The notes: generated by a model not told the origin, from the sequence alone. A stretch of 64,000 bases of DNA from Kitasatospora sp. NBC_00240 (GCF_026342405.1 NZ_JAPEMU010000001.1:4340001-4404000); one strand, 5' to 3'; counted from the first letter of the stretch, positions 17,487-26,180 are shown. Program-made: numbers and translations.

Positions 17487-18797
17487 TCAGGCGTTCGGCG
17501 CGACCTTCGCCAGGCCGTTGATGATGCGGTCCATCGCGTCGCCGCCCTGCGGGTCCGTCAGGTTGGCGAGCATCTTGAGGGTGAACTTCATCAGCATCGG
17601 GTGGGTCAGGCCGCGCTGGGTGGCGAGCTGCATGATCTTCGGGTTGCCGATCAGCTTCACGAAGGCCCGGCCGAGCGTGTAGTAGCCGCCGTAGACGTCC
17701 TTGAGGACGCGGGGGTAGGCCTCCAGGGCGCGCTCGCGGCCGGCCGGGGTGAGGCGGGCGTGGGCCTGGGCGATGACGCCGGCGGCGAGCTGGCCGGATT
17801 CCATCGCATAGGCGATGCCCTCGCCGTTGAACGGGTTGACCATGCCGCCGGCGTCGCCGACCAGCAGCAGGCCGCGGGTGTAGTGCGGCTGCCGGTTGAA
17901 GGCCATCGGGAGGGCGGCGCCGCGGATCGGGTCGGTCATGTTCTCCGGCGTGTAGCCCCACTCCTCCGGCATGCCGGCGCACCAGGCCTTGAGCACCTCG
18001 CGCCAGTCCAGCTCACCGAAGGCGGGCGAGGAGTTGAGAATGCCGAGGCCGACGTTGGAGGTGCCGTCGCCCATGCCGAAGACCCAGCCGTAGCCGGGCA
18101 GCTGCTGCTTGCCGCCGTTGCGGGTGTCCCACAGCTCCAGCCACGACTCCAGGTAGTCGTCGTCGTGGCGGGGCGAGGTGAAGTACGTCCGGTAGGCGAC
18201 GCCCATCGGGCGGTCCTCGCGGCGGTGCAGGCCCATCGCGAGGGAGAGCCGGGTGGAGTTGCCGTCGGCGGCGACCACCAGCGGGGCGCGGAAGGTGGCG
18301 GCGCGCTTGTCCTCGCCGAGCTTGGCGGTGACGCCGACGATCCGGCCGGTGCGCTCGTCCAGGACCGGCCCGCTGACGTTGCAGCGCTCGTAGAGCCGGG
18401 CGCCGGCCTTCTCGGCCTGACGGACCAGCAGCTCGTCGAAGTCGGCCCGCTTGCGGACCAGGCCGTAGTCGGGGAACGACGACAGCTCGGGCCAGTCCAG
18501 CTCCAGCCGGACGCCGCCGCCGATGATCCGCAGGCCCTTGTTGTGCAGCCAGCCGTTGTCGGTGGAGACGTCGATGCCCATGTCGACGAGCTGCTTGGTG
18601 GCGCGTGGGGTGAGGCCGTCGCCGCAGACCTTCTCGCGCGGGAACTCGGTCTTCTCCAGCAGCAGGACGTCCAGGCCGGCCTGGGCCAGGTAGTACGCGG
18701 TGGTGGAGCCTGCCGGCCCGGCGCCGACCACGATGACGTCCGCCGTGCTCTCCACGGGGCTGTCCGGCTTCGTCAGATCGGCTGCGGTGTCGGTCAC
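17487..18797 (-). CDS. Geranylgeranyl reductase family FAD-dependent oxidoreductase
   Basis: 436-residue flavoenzyme of the GGR/CrtP-like family, which saturates isoprenoid double bonds, probably on the menaquinone side chain given its position next to menG. Motifs: Rossmann GAGPAG (residues 25-30), KVCGDGLTPRA, and the second FAD motif GDAGGMVNPFNGEGIAYAMESG (described in part: VGDAGGMVNPFNGEGI). GTG 18797 follows AGGAGAG by 8 nt. In actinomycetes partially hydrogenated MK-9 species are the main quinones, which fits this assignment (inference). Confidence 0.87.
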   Translation of the reverse strand: MTDTAADLTKPDSPVESTADVIVVGAGPAGSTTAYYLAQAGLDVLLLEKTEFPREKVCGDGLTPRATKQLVDMGIDVSTDNGWLHNKGLRIIGGGVRLELDWPELSSFPDYGLVRKRADFDELLVRQAEKAGARLYERCNVSGPVLDERTGRIVGVTAKLGEDKRAATFRAPLVVAADGNSTRLSLAMGLHRREDRPMGVAYRTYFTSPRHDDDYLESWLELWDTRNGGKQQLPGYGWVFGMGDGTSNVGLGILNSSPAFGELDWREVLKAWCAGMPEEWGYTPENMTDPIRGAALPMAFNRQPHYTRGLLLVGDAGGMVNPFNGEGIAYAMESGQLAAGVIAQAHARLTPAGRERALEAYPRVLKDVYGGYYTLGRAFVKLIGNPKIMQLATQRGLTHPMLMKFTLKMLANLTDPQGGDAMDRIINGLAKVAPNA

Positions 18798-18945
18798 GGC
18801 GGGCACTCTCCTGGGAACTGCGACGGTGGCTCGGGCTGCCTGGCCCTCGCAGTCTAGTTGCCGCCCTCCGGTGGGGTCCGGAGGGCGGCGCCGGATCGTT
18901 CCCGCCGCGCCGGATCGTTCCCGCCGCGCCGGAAAGGGCCGGGCC

Positions 18946-19638
18946 TCAGGCCTTGAAGCCCCGGTGCAGCGCCACGATGCCACCGGTGAGGTTGCGCCAG
19001 GCGACCTTCGACCAGCCGGCCTCCTGCAGCAGGGTGGCCAGCCCGGGCTGGTCGGGCCAGGCGCGGATCGACTCGGCGAGGTAGACGTACGCGTCCGGGT
19101 TGCTGCTGACCGCGGTGGCGACCGGCGGCAGCGCCCGCATCAGGTACTCGGTGTAGACCGTCCGGAAGGGCGTCCAGGTCGGGGTGGAGAACTCGCAGAT
19201 GACGATCTTTCCGCCGGGCTTGGTGACCCGCTGCATCTCGCTCAGCGCCGCGCCGGTGTCCTGCACGTTGCGCAGCGCGAAGGAGATCGTCACGGCGTCG
19301 AAGGAAGCGTCCGCGAACGGCAGCCTGGTGGCGTCGCCGGCGGTGAGCGGCAGTTCGGGGTGGCGGCGCTTGCCCTCGCTGAGCATCCCGACGGAGAAGT
19401 CGCAGGGCACGACCCTGGCGCCGGACTCCAGGAACGGCAGCGAGGAGGTACCGGTGCCGGCCCCGAGGTCGAGGATGGTGTCGCCCCGCTCGGCGCCGAC
19501 GGCCTCGGCCACCGCCCGCCGCCAGGCGCGGGCCTGGCCGAGCGAGAGCACATCGTTCGTACGGTCGTACTTGGCCGCGACGTCGTCGAACATCGCGGCG
19601 ACTTCGTGCGGCTGCTTGTCCAGAGAGGCTCGGGTCAC
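18946..19638 (-). CDS. menG: Demethylmenaquinone methyltransferase
   Basis: SAM-dependent methyltransferase of the UbiE/MenG family, final C-methylation of demethylmenaquinone. 230 residues: N-terminal MFDDVAAKYDRTNDVLSLG, SAM loop LDLGAGTGTSS (56-66), SFALRNVQDTGAALSEMQRV and the C-terminal NLTGGIVALHRGFKA. GTG start at 19638. It lies 148 nt upstream of the geranylgeranyl reductase on the same strand, consistent with a quinone maturation unit. Confidence 0.94.
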   Translation of the reverse strand: MTRASLDKQPHEVAAMFDDVAAKYDRTNDVLSLGQARAWRRAVAEAVGAERGDTILDLGAGTGTSSLPFLESGARVVPCDFSVGMLSEGKRRHPELPLTAGDATRLPFADASFDAVTISFALRNVQDTGAALSEMQRVTKPGGKIVICEFSTPTWTPFRTVYTEYLMRALPPVATAVSSNPDAYVYLAESIRAWPDQPGLATLLQEAGWSKVAWRNLTGGIVALHRGFKA

Positions 19639-19739
19639 GCACCCATTGTTCACCCTCCCGCCGACAGGCCTGGCCAGGGGTCGCCCCGCGGCGCCCGGCC
19701 GCCCCGGCGGGGGCCGGTCGGCGCCGGGCCTGCCGGGGC

Positions 19740-20333
19740 TCAGTGCAGGGCCCGCCGGCCGCCCTTGCGGCGGCGCCGGGAGCGCTTGCCGTGGGTTATC
19801 GCCGGCATGCCGTCGGCCAGCGCCTCGGTCGCGAAGGCGACCGTGGTGCGGACCCGGCCGCCGCCGAAGCGGGCGGCCTGGGCGGCCCGGGCCCGGCGGT
19901 GGCGGACGATCCGCAGGACGCAGAGCAGGAACAGCACCACGGCGACCGGCACGCTGGCGCGGGCCAGTCCGACGCCGGCCGGCTGCGGGTAGGTGTCGCC
20001 GCAGAGGCGGACGGCGGCCGGGTCGTCGGCGGCGTGCTCCAGGCAGACGGAGTCGCCGACCGCGACGGAGTCCTGCAACGGCAGGGCGGCGGCGGTGTGC
20101 TGCTGGCCGCCGGCCCGGTAGGTGACCGAACTGTAGGAGCCGCTGCCGGTGGAGAGCTGGGTGACCGTGCCCTGCACCTGGACCGGGTTGGCGCCGATCC
20201 GGTCGGCCTGTTCGGCCTGGCGCCAGCCGAGCAGGCACATGCCGACGGCCAGCACGGCGCTGAGCACCGCCGCGAGATACCAACCACGGCCCAACCGCGG
20301 GGAACGCGGCGGGAGGACGGTCGCGGGTCGCAT
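19740..20333 (-). CDS. DUF3592-like membrane protein
   Basis: 197 residues with two membrane helices (about 18-38 and 125-145) flanking an extracytoplasmic beta-rich loop (VQGTVTQLSTGSGSYSSVTY...CLEHAADDPAAVRLCG), the pattern of DUF3592 proteins. The C-terminus is strongly basic (GKRSRRRRKGGRRALH). Function unknown. It lies 101 nt upstream of menG on the same strand. Confidence 0.7.
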   Translation of the reverse strand: MRPATVLPPRSPRLGRGWYLAAVLSAVLAVGMCLLGWRQAEQADRIGANPVQVQGTVTQLSTGSGSYSSVTYRAGGQQHTAAALPLQDSVAVGDSVCLEHAADDPAAVRLCGDTYPQPAGVGLARASVPVAVVLFLLCVLRIVRHRRARAAQAARFGGGRVRTTVAFATEALADGMPAITHGKRSRRRRKGGRRALH

Positions 20334-20678
20334 GGTTCCTGTCCTGGCTTGCCTGAACGGGGCCTGGGACGGGCCCCTGCCACCCGGGGCCGGGTGGTGT
20401 GGTGAGGGTACGGAGTGAGCTGTCCGGGATCGTATCCGCTGGCGGGCCCTCAGGTCACGGCGAAGGAGGAATCAGAGGCTCCGGCCCGCAGCGGAGTTAG
20501 GGCGTTCGCGAAGGTTCCGGCCGGATTGCGAAGGTTCTCGGAGGATTCTGCGGGGCTTTCGACGGCGGCCCGCACCCGGCACCTGCGACAGTGCCCCGCC
20601 CGGCACCCCACGGCCCGGGCCGGGACACCCGGTCGGGACGGCCGGGCGGCAGGGGTCGGGACGACCGGGCGGCGGGGC
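20334..20678. other. Intergenic region with 20-bp-spaced direct repeat
   Basis: 345 nt without a gene. It contains GCGAAGGTTC twice (20508-20517 and 20528-20537), centre-to-centre 20 bp, within a slightly less GC-rich stretch. This is probably the promoter region of the leftward DUF3592-like gene. No terminator-like hairpin with high symmetry was seen. Confidence 0.45.
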
Positions 20679-21308
20679 TCAGCGGCGCCGGTGCAGCAGC
20701 CGGCCGGCCAGCACGGTGGCGAGGCAGCCGCCCGTCCGACTTCCGTCGGCGTCGAGCTCCAGCAAGGTGAGATCGGCTCGCCCACCGATCGTCAGCGAGC
20801 CGTGGGCGGCCTCGGCGAGCGGGAGTCCGGACTCGGCTCCGAGCGGGTCCAGCGGGCCCCGCGCACCGTCACCCGGCAGGGCCAGCAGGCCCGACCGGGT
20901 GACCGCGGTCCGCACCGAGGCGCGTTCGAACGGGCCGGCCACCGCCGTGACGCCGTGCCCGAGCATCCGCTGCAGCCCGCGCCGGGCGCTGGCGCCCCAC
21001 CGGACGTCGTCCAGGCCCAGCCGCGCCAGCTCCGGACCGTGCAGCGGCTCACTGCCGATCTCCTCGCGCGGGTCCGGGTGGTAGGCGCACTCCAGCAGCC
21101 AGTGGCCGTACAGGTTGCGCAGACCGGGCGTCAGCAGCCCGCCCCACTCCCGGGTGCGGGCGGCCGGGAAGGCGGCGGCCAGCTCCCGGTACGGGCCGAG
21201 GCCCGCGATCCGGTCGCCCTGCACCACCACCGCCCCGTCGGCGATCGGCGGGGCGGTGAGGTCCGCCGGGGCGGGCAGCAGCAGGGTGGCCCGGTGCAGG
21301 GTCAGCAT
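20679..21308 (-). CDS. Truncated amidohydrolase-like protein downstream of mqnC
   Basis: 209 residues resembling the composite beta-sandwich and N-terminal part of imidazolonepropionase/aminofutalosine-deaminase-like amidohydrolases: GDRIAGLGPYREL, TPGLRNLYGHW and a C-terminal IGGRADLTLLELD. The metal-binding HxH after the first strand is reduced to a single His (NLYGHW), and most of the TIM barrel is missing (family members are ~400 residues). It starts 15 nt after mqnC, so it is almost certainly co-transcribed. Either it is a non-catalytic remnant or it has a new role in the futalosine pathway. Confidence 0.7.
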   Translation of the reverse strand: MLTLHRATLLLPAPADLTAPPIADGAVVVQGDRIAGLGPYRELAAAFPAARTREWGGLLTPGLRNLYGHWLLECAYHPDPREEIGSEPLHGPELARLGLDDVRWGASARRGLQRMLGHGVTAVAGPFERASVRTAVTRSGLLALPGDGARGPLDPLGAESGLPLAEAAHGSLTIGGRADLTLLELDADGSRTGGCLATVLAGRLLHRRR

Positions 21309-21323
21309 CGGTACGGGTCCGGG

Positions 21324-22544
21324 TCAGTTGCTGGAGAGGATCTTCAGCTCGGGGTGCGCCGTGCCGCCCTCGATCGCGGTGGAGGCGATGTGCGAGGCGA
21401 CCCGCGGGTCCACCGGGTCGTTCGCCGGGTCGTCCAGCACCCGCAGGTGCTCGTACGTGGTGGAGCGCTGCGCGGGGGTGCGGTCGGCGGCCCGGATCAG
21501 GTGGATCAGCTCGGTGAGGTTGGAGCGGTGCTTGGCACCGGCCGCCGAGACGACGTTCTCCTCCAGCATGACCGAGCCCAGGTCGTCGGCGCCGTAGTGC
21601 AGCGACAGCTGGCCGGCCTCCTTGCCCGTGGTCAGCCACGAGCCCTGGATGTGGGCCACGTTGTCGAGGAAGAGCCGGGCGATGGCGATCATCCGGAGGT
21701 ACTCGAAGACGGTGGCCTGGGTGGAGCCCTTGAGGTGGTTGTTCTGCGGCTGGTAGGTGTACGGGATGAAGGCCCGGAAGCCGCCCGTGCGGTCCTGCAC
21801 GTCCCGGATCATCCGCAGGTGCTCGATCCGCTCGGCGTTGGTCTCGCCGGTGCCCATCAGCATGGTGGAGGTGGACTCGACACCCAGCTTGTGGGAGGTC
21901 TCCATAATCTCCAGCCAGCGCTCGCCGGACTCCTTGAGCGGGGCGATCGCCTTGCGCGGCCGCTCGGGCAGCAGCTCGGCACCGGCGCCGGCGAAGGAGT
22001 CCAGGCCCGCCCGGTGGATCCGGGTGATGGCCTCCTCCACGGAGACCTTCGAGATCCGGGCCATGTGCTCGACCTCGGAGGCGCCCAGCGAGTGGATCAC
22101 CAGCTGCGGGAAGTCCGCCTTGATGGCGGCGAACGCCGTCTCGTAGTACTCGACGCCGTAGTCCGGGTGGTGGCCGCCCTGGAACATGATCTGGGTGCCG
22201 CCCAGCTCGACCGTCTCCGCGCAGCGGCGCAGGATCTCGTCGAGGTCGCGGGACCAGCCCTTGTCGCTCTTGGGCGCCACGTAGAAGGCGCAGAACTTGC
22301 ACGCCGTCACACAGACGTTGGTGTAGTTGATGTTGCGTTCGATGATGTACGTCGCGATGTGCTCGGTACCGGCGTAGCGGCGGCGGCGGACGGCGTCGGC
22401 CGCCGAGCCCAGCGCGTGCAGCGGCGCCGAGCGGTACAGCGCCAAGGCCTCCTCGGGGCTGATCCTGCCGCCGGCGGCCGCCCGGTCGAGGACGGCCTGC
22501 AGGTCGGTGCTGGGCGCGTCGAGGATCGCTGCGAGCTCGGACAC
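21324..22544 (-). CDS. mqnC: Cyclic dehypoxanthinyl futalosine synthase (radical SAM)
   Basis: 406-residue radical SAM enzyme of the futalosine menaquinone pathway; it cyclises dehypoxanthinyl futalosine. The [4Fe-4S] motif CVTACKFC gives C78, C82 and C85. Other hallmarks are IIERNINYTNVC, GGHHPDYG, TSTMLMGTGETNAERIEHL, and FIPYTYQPQNNHL. GTG 22544 is chosen; an upstream in-frame start would add a non-homologous stretch. With mqnA nearby this supports the futalosine rather than the classical Men route. Confidence 0.95.
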   Translation of the reverse strand: MSELAAILDAPSTDLQAVLDRAAAGGRISPEEALALYRSAPLHALGSAADAVRRRRYAGTEHIATYIIERNINYTNVCVTACKFCAFYVAPKSDKGWSRDLDEILRRCAETVELGGTQIMFQGGHHPDYGVEYYETAFAAIKADFPQLVIHSLGASEVEHMARISKVSVEEAITRIHRAGLDSFAGAGAELLPERPRKAIAPLKESGERWLEIMETSHKLGVESTSTMLMGTGETNAERIEHLRMIRDVQDRTGGFRAFIPYTYQPQNNHLKGSTQATVFEYLRMIAIARLFLDNVAHIQGSWLTTGKEAGQLSLHYGADDLGSVMLEENVVSAAGAKHRSNLTELIHLIRAADRTPAQRSTTYEHLRVLDDPANDPVDPRVASHIASTAIEGGTAHPELKILSSN

Positions 22545-22568
22545 CTGGCGGCCTTCTCTCTCTCGGTG

Positions 22569-22585
22569 GTACTGCGCTGCAGTAC
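22569..22585. promoter_or_regulatory. Palindrome upstream of mqnC
   Basis: GTACTGCGCTGCAGTAC: perfect 7-bp arms around GCT, 24 nt upstream of the mqnC start, with another GGTACTGC half-copy at 22599-22606. A plausible operator or start-region hairpin for mqnC; the regulator is unknown. Confidence 0.5.
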
Positions 22586-22658
22586 TGCTGGAAGGCGCGG
22601 TACTGCACCGCACCGGGGACGACCCGACCAGCCTACGCCAGAGGTTTCCGGCGCCCTG

Positions 22659-24404
22659 TCAGCCCTTGTGCGACAGGTCGCCGGACGGGTCGGAGCCCAT
22701 CGCGGCGCCGGTCACCTCCAGGTGCAGGCGGCCGTCCGCGGCGAGGGTGTAGGTCTGCCGCTCGGGCTGTCCGGTGCACTCCGGGGTGTTCTCGGCGGGG
22801 GCCTCCTGGATCACCAGCGTGCGGGGTTCGGCCGACACCAGGGTGCCGTTGCCGCGGCAGACGGTGCTGCTGAAGTGCGAGGCGTTGCTGGTGCGGGCGA
22901 CCACCTGGCCGACCGCGCCGGCCACGAACTCGACCCGGAAGGTGCTGGGCAGCGGGACGATCTTGGTGGTGATCTCCCCCTCCCAGCCGCCCAGGAAGCT
23001 CGCCGGCACGGCGCTCGGCCCGCCGGGGGCCGGGCTGCCCGCGGAGGGGCCGCCCGACGAGGGCGGCGGCAGGCTGCCGGCCGGGGCAGAGGGGCTCGGC
23101 CCGCTGGTCCAGGAGGTCGACCAGCTGGTGGTGAAGGAGGTGACGCCGGTGGTCACCCGGGTGGTCGTGGTGGGCGTCCCGTCGCCCAGGGGGGTGCCGC
23201 CGTCCGTGGCGTCGCGGAGCTTGATGCCGCCGTAGACCAGCAGCGGTGCGGCCAGCACGGCGAGGGCCACCAGCAGCGCCGTCCGCCTGGCCTTCCCGTC
23301 GGCGGGCCGGTCCGCGGACGGTCCGGTGCCCGTCCCGTCGCCCGTCGGTGCCGCCCCCGGCACGGCCCCCGCCGGTACGGCGCCCGGCTGTGCGGGAGCC
23401 GGCGGCACGACTCCTGGCGGCGTGTCGGCCGGCCGGTGGTCCGTCGGCAGCGCGTCCACCGGTACCGGGCCGGCCGCCGGCGCGGCTCCGGCCGGCGCCT
23501 CGGAGTCCAGCTCCAGCAGCTCGACCGCACTCCGTCCGACGGCCTCCGCCACCGCCGGCGGCAGCCAGGCCGCCTGCCGCAGCCGGACGGTGCCGCCCCC
23601 GACGCCCGCCAGCAGCTCGCGGAGCCGCTCGGGGGACGGCCGGACCGCCGGGTCCTTGGCCAGGCAGTCCCGGACGATCGCGTGCAGCCCGGCGTCGAGC
23701 CCGCCCAGCTCGGGCTCCTCGTGCAGCACCCGGTAGAGCAGGACGGCCGCGCTCACCCCGTCGCCGAACGGCGCCGCGCCGGTGGCCGCGTACGCGAGCA
23801 CCGCACCGAGCGAGAAGACGTCGCTGGGCGGACCAGCCACCGCGCCCCGGGCCTGTTCGGGCGACATGTAGCCGGGCGAGCCGACCACGAAGCCGGACTG
23901 GGTGAGCCCGGCCGCGGCGTCCAGCGCCCGGGCGATACCGAAGTCGATCAGGCGCGGCCCGTCCAGCGTGAGCAGCACGTTCGACGGTTTGACGTCCCGG
24001 TGCACCAGTCCCTGGGCGTGGACGTGCGCCAGCGCCTCGGCCAGGCCGGCGCCCATCGCCCGGACGGCCGCCGCGGGCAGCGGGCCGAAGTCCCGGACGG
24101 CGGCGCCGAGCGCCGGGCCCGCGACGTAGCCGGTGGCGACCCAGGGGTGGGCGCCCTCGGTGTCGGCGTCCAGCACGGGGGCCGTCCAGGCGCCGCCGAC
24201 CAGCCGGGCCGCCGCGACCTCCTGGCGGAACCGGGCGCGGAACTCCGGGTCCTCGGCCAGCTCGCCGCGCACCACCTTGACGGCCACCGTCCGGCCGCCG
24301 GCGGTGCGACCCAGGTAGACCCGGCCCATGCCGCCGGCGCCGAGCCGCCGCAGCAGCCGGTACTCGCCGATCCGTGCCGGATCGTCAGATCCCAGTGGTT
24401 CCAT
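22659..24404 (-). CDS. Membrane-anchored Ser/Thr protein kinase (PknB-type)
   Basis: 581 residues. Kinase domain at about 15-268: P-loop GAGGMG (22-27), Lys43, catalytic HRDVKPSN with D137, DFG 154-156, SPGYMSPEQ. A Pro/Ala-rich linker follows, then one membrane helix (about 375-393) and an extracytoplasmic Thr/Ser/Pro-rich stalk leading to a small ~120-residue domain with two cysteines. No PASTA repeats, so the sensed signal is unknown. It lies between the two mqn genes on the same strand; no functional link is evident. Confidence 0.9.
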   Translation of the reverse strand: MEPLGSDDPARIGEYRLLRRLGAGGMGRVYLGRTAGGRTVAVKVVRGELAEDPEFRARFRQEVAAARLVGGAWTAPVLDADTEGAHPWVATGYVAGPALGAAVRDFGPLPAAAVRAMGAGLAEALAHVHAQGLVHRDVKPSNVLLTLDGPRLIDFGIARALDAAAGLTQSGFVVGSPGYMSPEQARGAVAGPPSDVFSLGAVLAYAATGAAPFGDGVSAAVLLYRVLHEEPELGGLDAGLHAIVRDCLAKDPAVRPSPERLRELLAGVGGGTVRLRQAAWLPPAVAEAVGRSAVELLELDSEAPAGAAPAAGPVPVDALPTDHRPADTPPGVVPPAPAQPGAVPAGAVPGAAPTGDGTGTGPSADRPADGKARRTALLVALAVLAAPLLVYGGIKLRDATDGGTPLGDGTPTTTTRVTTGVTSFTTSWSTSWTSGPSPSAPAGSLPPPSSGGPSAGSPAPGGPSAVPASFLGGWEGEITTKIVPLPSTFRVEFVAGAVGQVVARTSNASHFSSTVCRGNGTLVSAEPRTLVIQEAPAENTPECTGQPERQTYTLAADGRLHLEVTGAAMGSDPSGDLSHKG

Positions 24405-24521
24405 CCCCCGCGCTCCCCTCAACGGCCGGCCGACAGCACGACGGTACCGGTGGCGGGGCCCCGTGCCGTCGCCGGCGGCACGGCCGGGGCCGTCCGGCGG
24501 GCACGGGCCGGCGGGGCGGGG

Positions 24522-24588
24522 GCGGCGGGCGGCGGGCGGCGGGCGGCGGGCGGCGGGCGGCGGGCGGCGGGAGGCGGGCGGCGGGAGG
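24522..24588. repeat. Heptanucleotide tandem repeat (CGGCGGG)n
   Basis: About nine near-perfect copies of CGGCGGG immediately next to the mqnA stop codon (24590), in the spacer before the kinase gene. The 7-nt period means that any frame through it changes with copy number. The G-rich strand could form quadruplexes. Likely slippage-prone. Confidence 0.85.
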
Positions 24589-24589
24589 T

Positions 24590-25483
24590 TCAGGCGGTGG
24601 GGACGGGCTCCAGCAGGCGGACCGCGACGTCGGGGGCGAAGCCGCTGTCGTGGCCGACCCGGCGGGCGAACTCGGCGATGCCCGCGAGCTGGCGCTCGCC
24701 GAGCGAGTAGTCGAGGGCCTCGGTGAAGTAGCGCTCCAGCAGCTCGGCGTCGAACTCCTCCCAGCGGGCCGCCTGCTCGGCGACCTGGCCGGCCTCGGCC
24801 AGCGAGAGGTCGCGGGACTCCAGGAAGGCCCGGTGGACGGCGGCGACCGCCTCCGGCCGGCTCTCCACGAAGTCCCGGCGGGCCGCCCACACCGCGAAGA
24901 CGAAGGGCAGGCCGGTCCACTCCTTCCACATCTCGCCGAGGTCGTGCACCGCCAGCCCCTGCGAGGGCGCCTGCTCCAGCGAGGCCCGCAGCGCGGGGTC
25001 GCCGATCAGGACGGCGGCGTCGGCCCGGGCGAGCATCGCGTCCAGGTCCGGCGGGCTGCTGAAGTACTCGGGCCGGACGCCCTCGCGCTCCGCCAGCAGC
25101 AGCTGGGCCAGCCGGACCGAGGTGCGGCTGGTGGAGCCGAGCGCGACCTTGCGGCCGTCCAGCTCGGCGAGCGGCACCTTGCTCACGATCACGCAGGACA
25201 TCACCGGCCCGTCGCTGCCGACCGCGATGTCGGGCAGCACCACCAGTTCGTCCGCGTGCCGGAGGTACTCGACGCAGGTGATCGGGCCGACGTCCAGCGA
25301 GCCGGCCACCAGCAGGTCGCTGAGCTTCTCCGGGGTGTCCTTGGTGAGGTCCAGATCGAGCAGGTTGCCGGTCCGCGCCAGGCCCCAGTAGAGGGGCAGG
25401 CAGTTCAGGAACTGAATATGTCCGACCCGGGGCCTGACCGGCGTAGCCGGCGTTGCCGGGGCACTCCCATCCCGCACTGCCAC
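24590..25483 (-). CDS. mqnA: Chorismate dehydratase (futalosine pathway)
   Basis: 297-residue MqnA, periplasmic-binding-protein fold enzyme that dehydrates chorismate to 3-enolpyruvylbenzoate, the first futalosine-pathway step. Characteristic N-terminal VGHIQFLNCLPLYWGL, the substrate segment SLDVGPITCVEYLRH, GSTSRTSVRLAQLLL and the C-terminal YFTEALDYSLGERQLAGIAEFARRVG. GTG 25483 follows GAGGAG by about 6 nt; a second GTG two codons later is possible. It is divergent from the cold-shock gene, as in other streptomycetes. Confidence 0.93.
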   Translation of the reverse strand: MAVRDGSAPATPATPVRPRVGHIQFLNCLPLYWGLARTGNLLDLDLTKDTPEKLSDLLVAGSLDVGPITCVEYLRHADELVVLPDIAVGSDGPVMSCVIVSKVPLAELDGRKVALGSTSRTSVRLAQLLLAEREGVRPEYFSSPPDLDAMLARADAAVLIGDPALRASLEQAPSQGLAVHDLGEMWKEWTGLPFVFAVWAARRDFVESRPEAVAAVHRAFLESRDLSLAEAGQVAEQAARWEEFDAELLERYFTEALDYSLGERQLAGIAEFARRVGHDSGFAPDVAVRLLEPVPTA

Positions 25484-25804
25484 TGCTCGCTCCTCTGCCG
25501 TTCGTACTCTCCCCGCAGGGTATGCCCGGGGCTCCCCGGAGCCTTCACCGGCCGCCCGACACGCCCTGTCCGCACCTCGAGTCACCCCTGGTCGCCACCA
25601 CGCCTGCGTGCTAGCGTTGCCCTCAGTTGCAGTTTGATTCCCCTTGCAGTACTTGAAGCCTGCGGAGCATGTAACCGCGGGCTTTTTGTAGTTTTTCAGC
25701 AATATCGAAAAACTCCGGACCCACTCCGGAGGCGGGGCGATCAGCGCAGCGGACCGGGTGCCACGCGGTGTGGCACCCAATACGTCCCTCGCAAGGAGAA
25801 CGGC
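25484..25804 (+). promoter_or_regulatory. Divergent promoter region and long AT-rich leader of the cold-shock gene
   Basis: 321 nt between mqnA and the cold-shock gene. From about 25615 to 25735 the DNA is unusually A+T-rich. It contains TTGCAGT twice (25627 and 25644 region), then a 10-bp hairpin (25656-25665 with 25675-25684, one G-U pair, 9-nt loop) directly followed by a T-run. That hairpin has the shape of an intrinsic terminator inside the leader, about 120 nt before the start codon. It could be an attenuator, a cold-sensing RNA or simply a terminator. Confidence 0.6.
25656..25687 (+). terminator. Terminator-like hairpin in cold-shock leader
   Basis: AAGCCTGCGG pairs with CCGCGGGCTT around AGCATGTAA and is followed by TTT. 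T-tailed hairpins are uncommon in this GC-rich genome, and this one lies upstream of, not after, a coding region on its strand. No + strand gene precedes it, so a leader attenuator role is more likely than termination of an upstream gene. Confidence 0.6.
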
Positions 25805-26008
25805 ATGGCTCAGGGAACCGTCAAGTGGTTCAACGCTGAGAAGGGCTTCGGCTTCATCGCCCAGGAGGGCGGCGGCCCCGACGTCTTCGTCCACTACTCC
25901 GCCATCAACGCGAACGGTTTCCGCTCGCTGGAGGAGAACCAGGCGGTCAGCTTCGACGTCACTCAGGGCCCGAAGGGCCCGCAGGCGGAGAACGTCACCG
26001 CTATCTGA
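25805..26008 (+). CDS. Cold-shock domain protein
   Basis: 67-residue single OB-fold RNA/DNA-binding protein. RNP1 is KGFGFI (13-18) and RNP2 is DVFVHYSAI; the ends GTVKWFNAEKG and GPQAENV are canonical. ATG 25805 follows AAGGAGAACGGC. It probably acts as an RNA chaperone and is likely post-transcriptionally regulated through its structured leader. Confidence 0.96.
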   Translation: MAQGTVKWFNAEKGFGFIAQEGGGPDVFVHYSAINANGFRSLEENQAVSFDVTQGPKGPQAENVTAI

Positions 26009-26100
26009 CCATCCTCATGATGATCTGATCGCTCGGGACCCGACTGGGTCCGACGGTGGCCCTCACTGCCGCCACCATGAGCACAACGAGCAGCACCCAA

Positions 26101-26135
26101 GGGGGCTCGCCACGTCCTGGACGCGGCGGGCCCCC
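26101..26135 (+). terminator. Terminator of cold-shock gene
   Basis: GGGGGCTCGCC (26101-26111) pairs with GGCGGGCCCCC (26125-26135), one T-G wobble, 13-nt loop. Confidence 0.8.
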
Positions 26136-26180
26136 TGCCTCTTGCCCGGACAGCGCCCCGGACGGCGCCCCGGACGGCCG

